A DNA stretch of 5,939 bases from NCBI GenBank assembly GCA_031285975.1, contig JAITVE010000123.1:1-5939 (forward strand). The letters run 5' to 3'. Shown in pieces: positions 5,830 to 5,939 of the stretch (positions within the stretch are counted from its first letter, which is position 1; every line of letters starts with the position of its first letter). This DNA is from Candidatus Adiutrix sp. (GTDB lineage: Bacteria; Desulfobacterota; Desulfarculia; Adiutricales; Adiutricaceae). Both the position numbers and the translations under genes were made by a program. The notes beneath the pieces are model-generated. The model did not search any database and was not told where the DNA came from. It worked only from the letters and a program-made list of their open reading frames with translations.

Positions 5830-5837
5830 CCTCCTCC
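5830..5837 (-). promoter_or_regulatory. Strong Shine-Dalgarno site of the transglycosylase gene
   Basis: On the - strand GGAGGAGG ends five bases before the ATG at 5824. It fixes the start even though the frame is open further upstream. Confidence 0.85.
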
Positions 5838-5887
5838 CGCGCCCGATTTACCGACGGAAAACCGTCACCTTGACGCTGACAGCTATC

Positions 5888-5906
5888 GAAGCAATTAGAA
5901 TGCCAA
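5888..5906 (-). promoter_or_regulatory. Sigma-54 (RpoN) -24/-12 promoter
   Basis: On the - strand the sequence reads TTGGCATTCTAATTGCTTC. It fits the RpoN consensus TTGGCAC-N5-TTGCW with one main deviation (CAT instead of CAC). The invariant GG (5904-5903) and GC (5892-5891) are separated by exactly 10 bases, as required. The predicted transcript start is near 5879, giving a leader of about 55 bases before the ATG at 5824. The leader contains a small 5-bp hairpin (5853-5866) upstream of the ribosome binding site. Enhancer (activator) sites would lie further upstream, mostly outside the window. Confidence 0.72.
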
Positions 5907-5939
5907 GTTTTTTCCGCAACATACTCAACGCCGCAACTC

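Noticed and set aside
5853..5866. Leader hairpin GACGG-AAAA-CCGTC as a riboswitch or thermosensor
   Set aside because: It is only a 5-bp stem that does not cover the ribosome binding site; the leader is too short for a known riboswitch class.

Overview
The window comes from a GC-rich, anaerobic, probably sulfate-reducing bacterium, most likely of the Desulfovibrio group. The main reason is a compact cluster for the siroheme-dependent (alternative) heme pathway: two different radical-SAM/SPASM proteins of the AhbC and AhbD types on either side of hemB, followed by an Lrp/AsnC-fold siroheme decarboxylase subunit. The taxon is inferred from this gene content and order, not from a marker gene.

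Bases 1-4445 (+ strand) hold five tightly packed genes. The first is the 3' part of a CBS-domain/CorC-HlyC protein, cut by the window edge. Then come ahbC (12,18-didecarboxysiroheme to Fe-coproporphyrin III), hemB (porphobilinogen synthase), ahbD (Fe-coproporphyrin III to heme b) and a siroheme decarboxylase subunit (AhbA/AhbB family). Three of the four junctions overlap by 1 or 4 bases (ATGA, TGATG, ATGA). The fourth, ahbC-hemB, has an 8-base gap that contains the hemB ribosome binding site. The set reads as one translationally coupled operon whose promoter lies upstream of the window. Together the genes cover an early tetrapyrrole step (ALA to porphobilinogen) and the late siroheme-to-heme steps. 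The shared middle part (HemC, HemD, siroheme synthesis) and the second decarboxylase subunit are not here.

Bases 4446-4630 are non-coding. They contain a GC-rich palindrome of the REP-like intergenic type, a near-perfect 19-base repeat of the 3' end of the preceding gene, and a strong hairpin with A/T tracts on both sides. The hairpin serves as a bidirectional terminator between the converging genes.

Bases 4631-5824 (- strand) encode a 397-residue protein with a C-terminal SLT lytic transglycosylase domain, a long A/P/E-rich linker and an uncharacterised N-terminal half without a visible signal peptide. Upstream of it (5825-5939) there is a good Shine-Dalgarno sequence and a well-formed sigma-54 (-24/-12) promoter. 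This suggests RpoN control, possibly as part of flagellar or envelope remodelling.

No tRNA, rRNA, CRISPR array, insertion sequence or transposase was seen. I did not find a clearly new system. The points most worth checking are the lone decarboxylase subunit, the repeat/palindrome structure after it, and the sigma-54-driven transglycosylase with no visible export signal.
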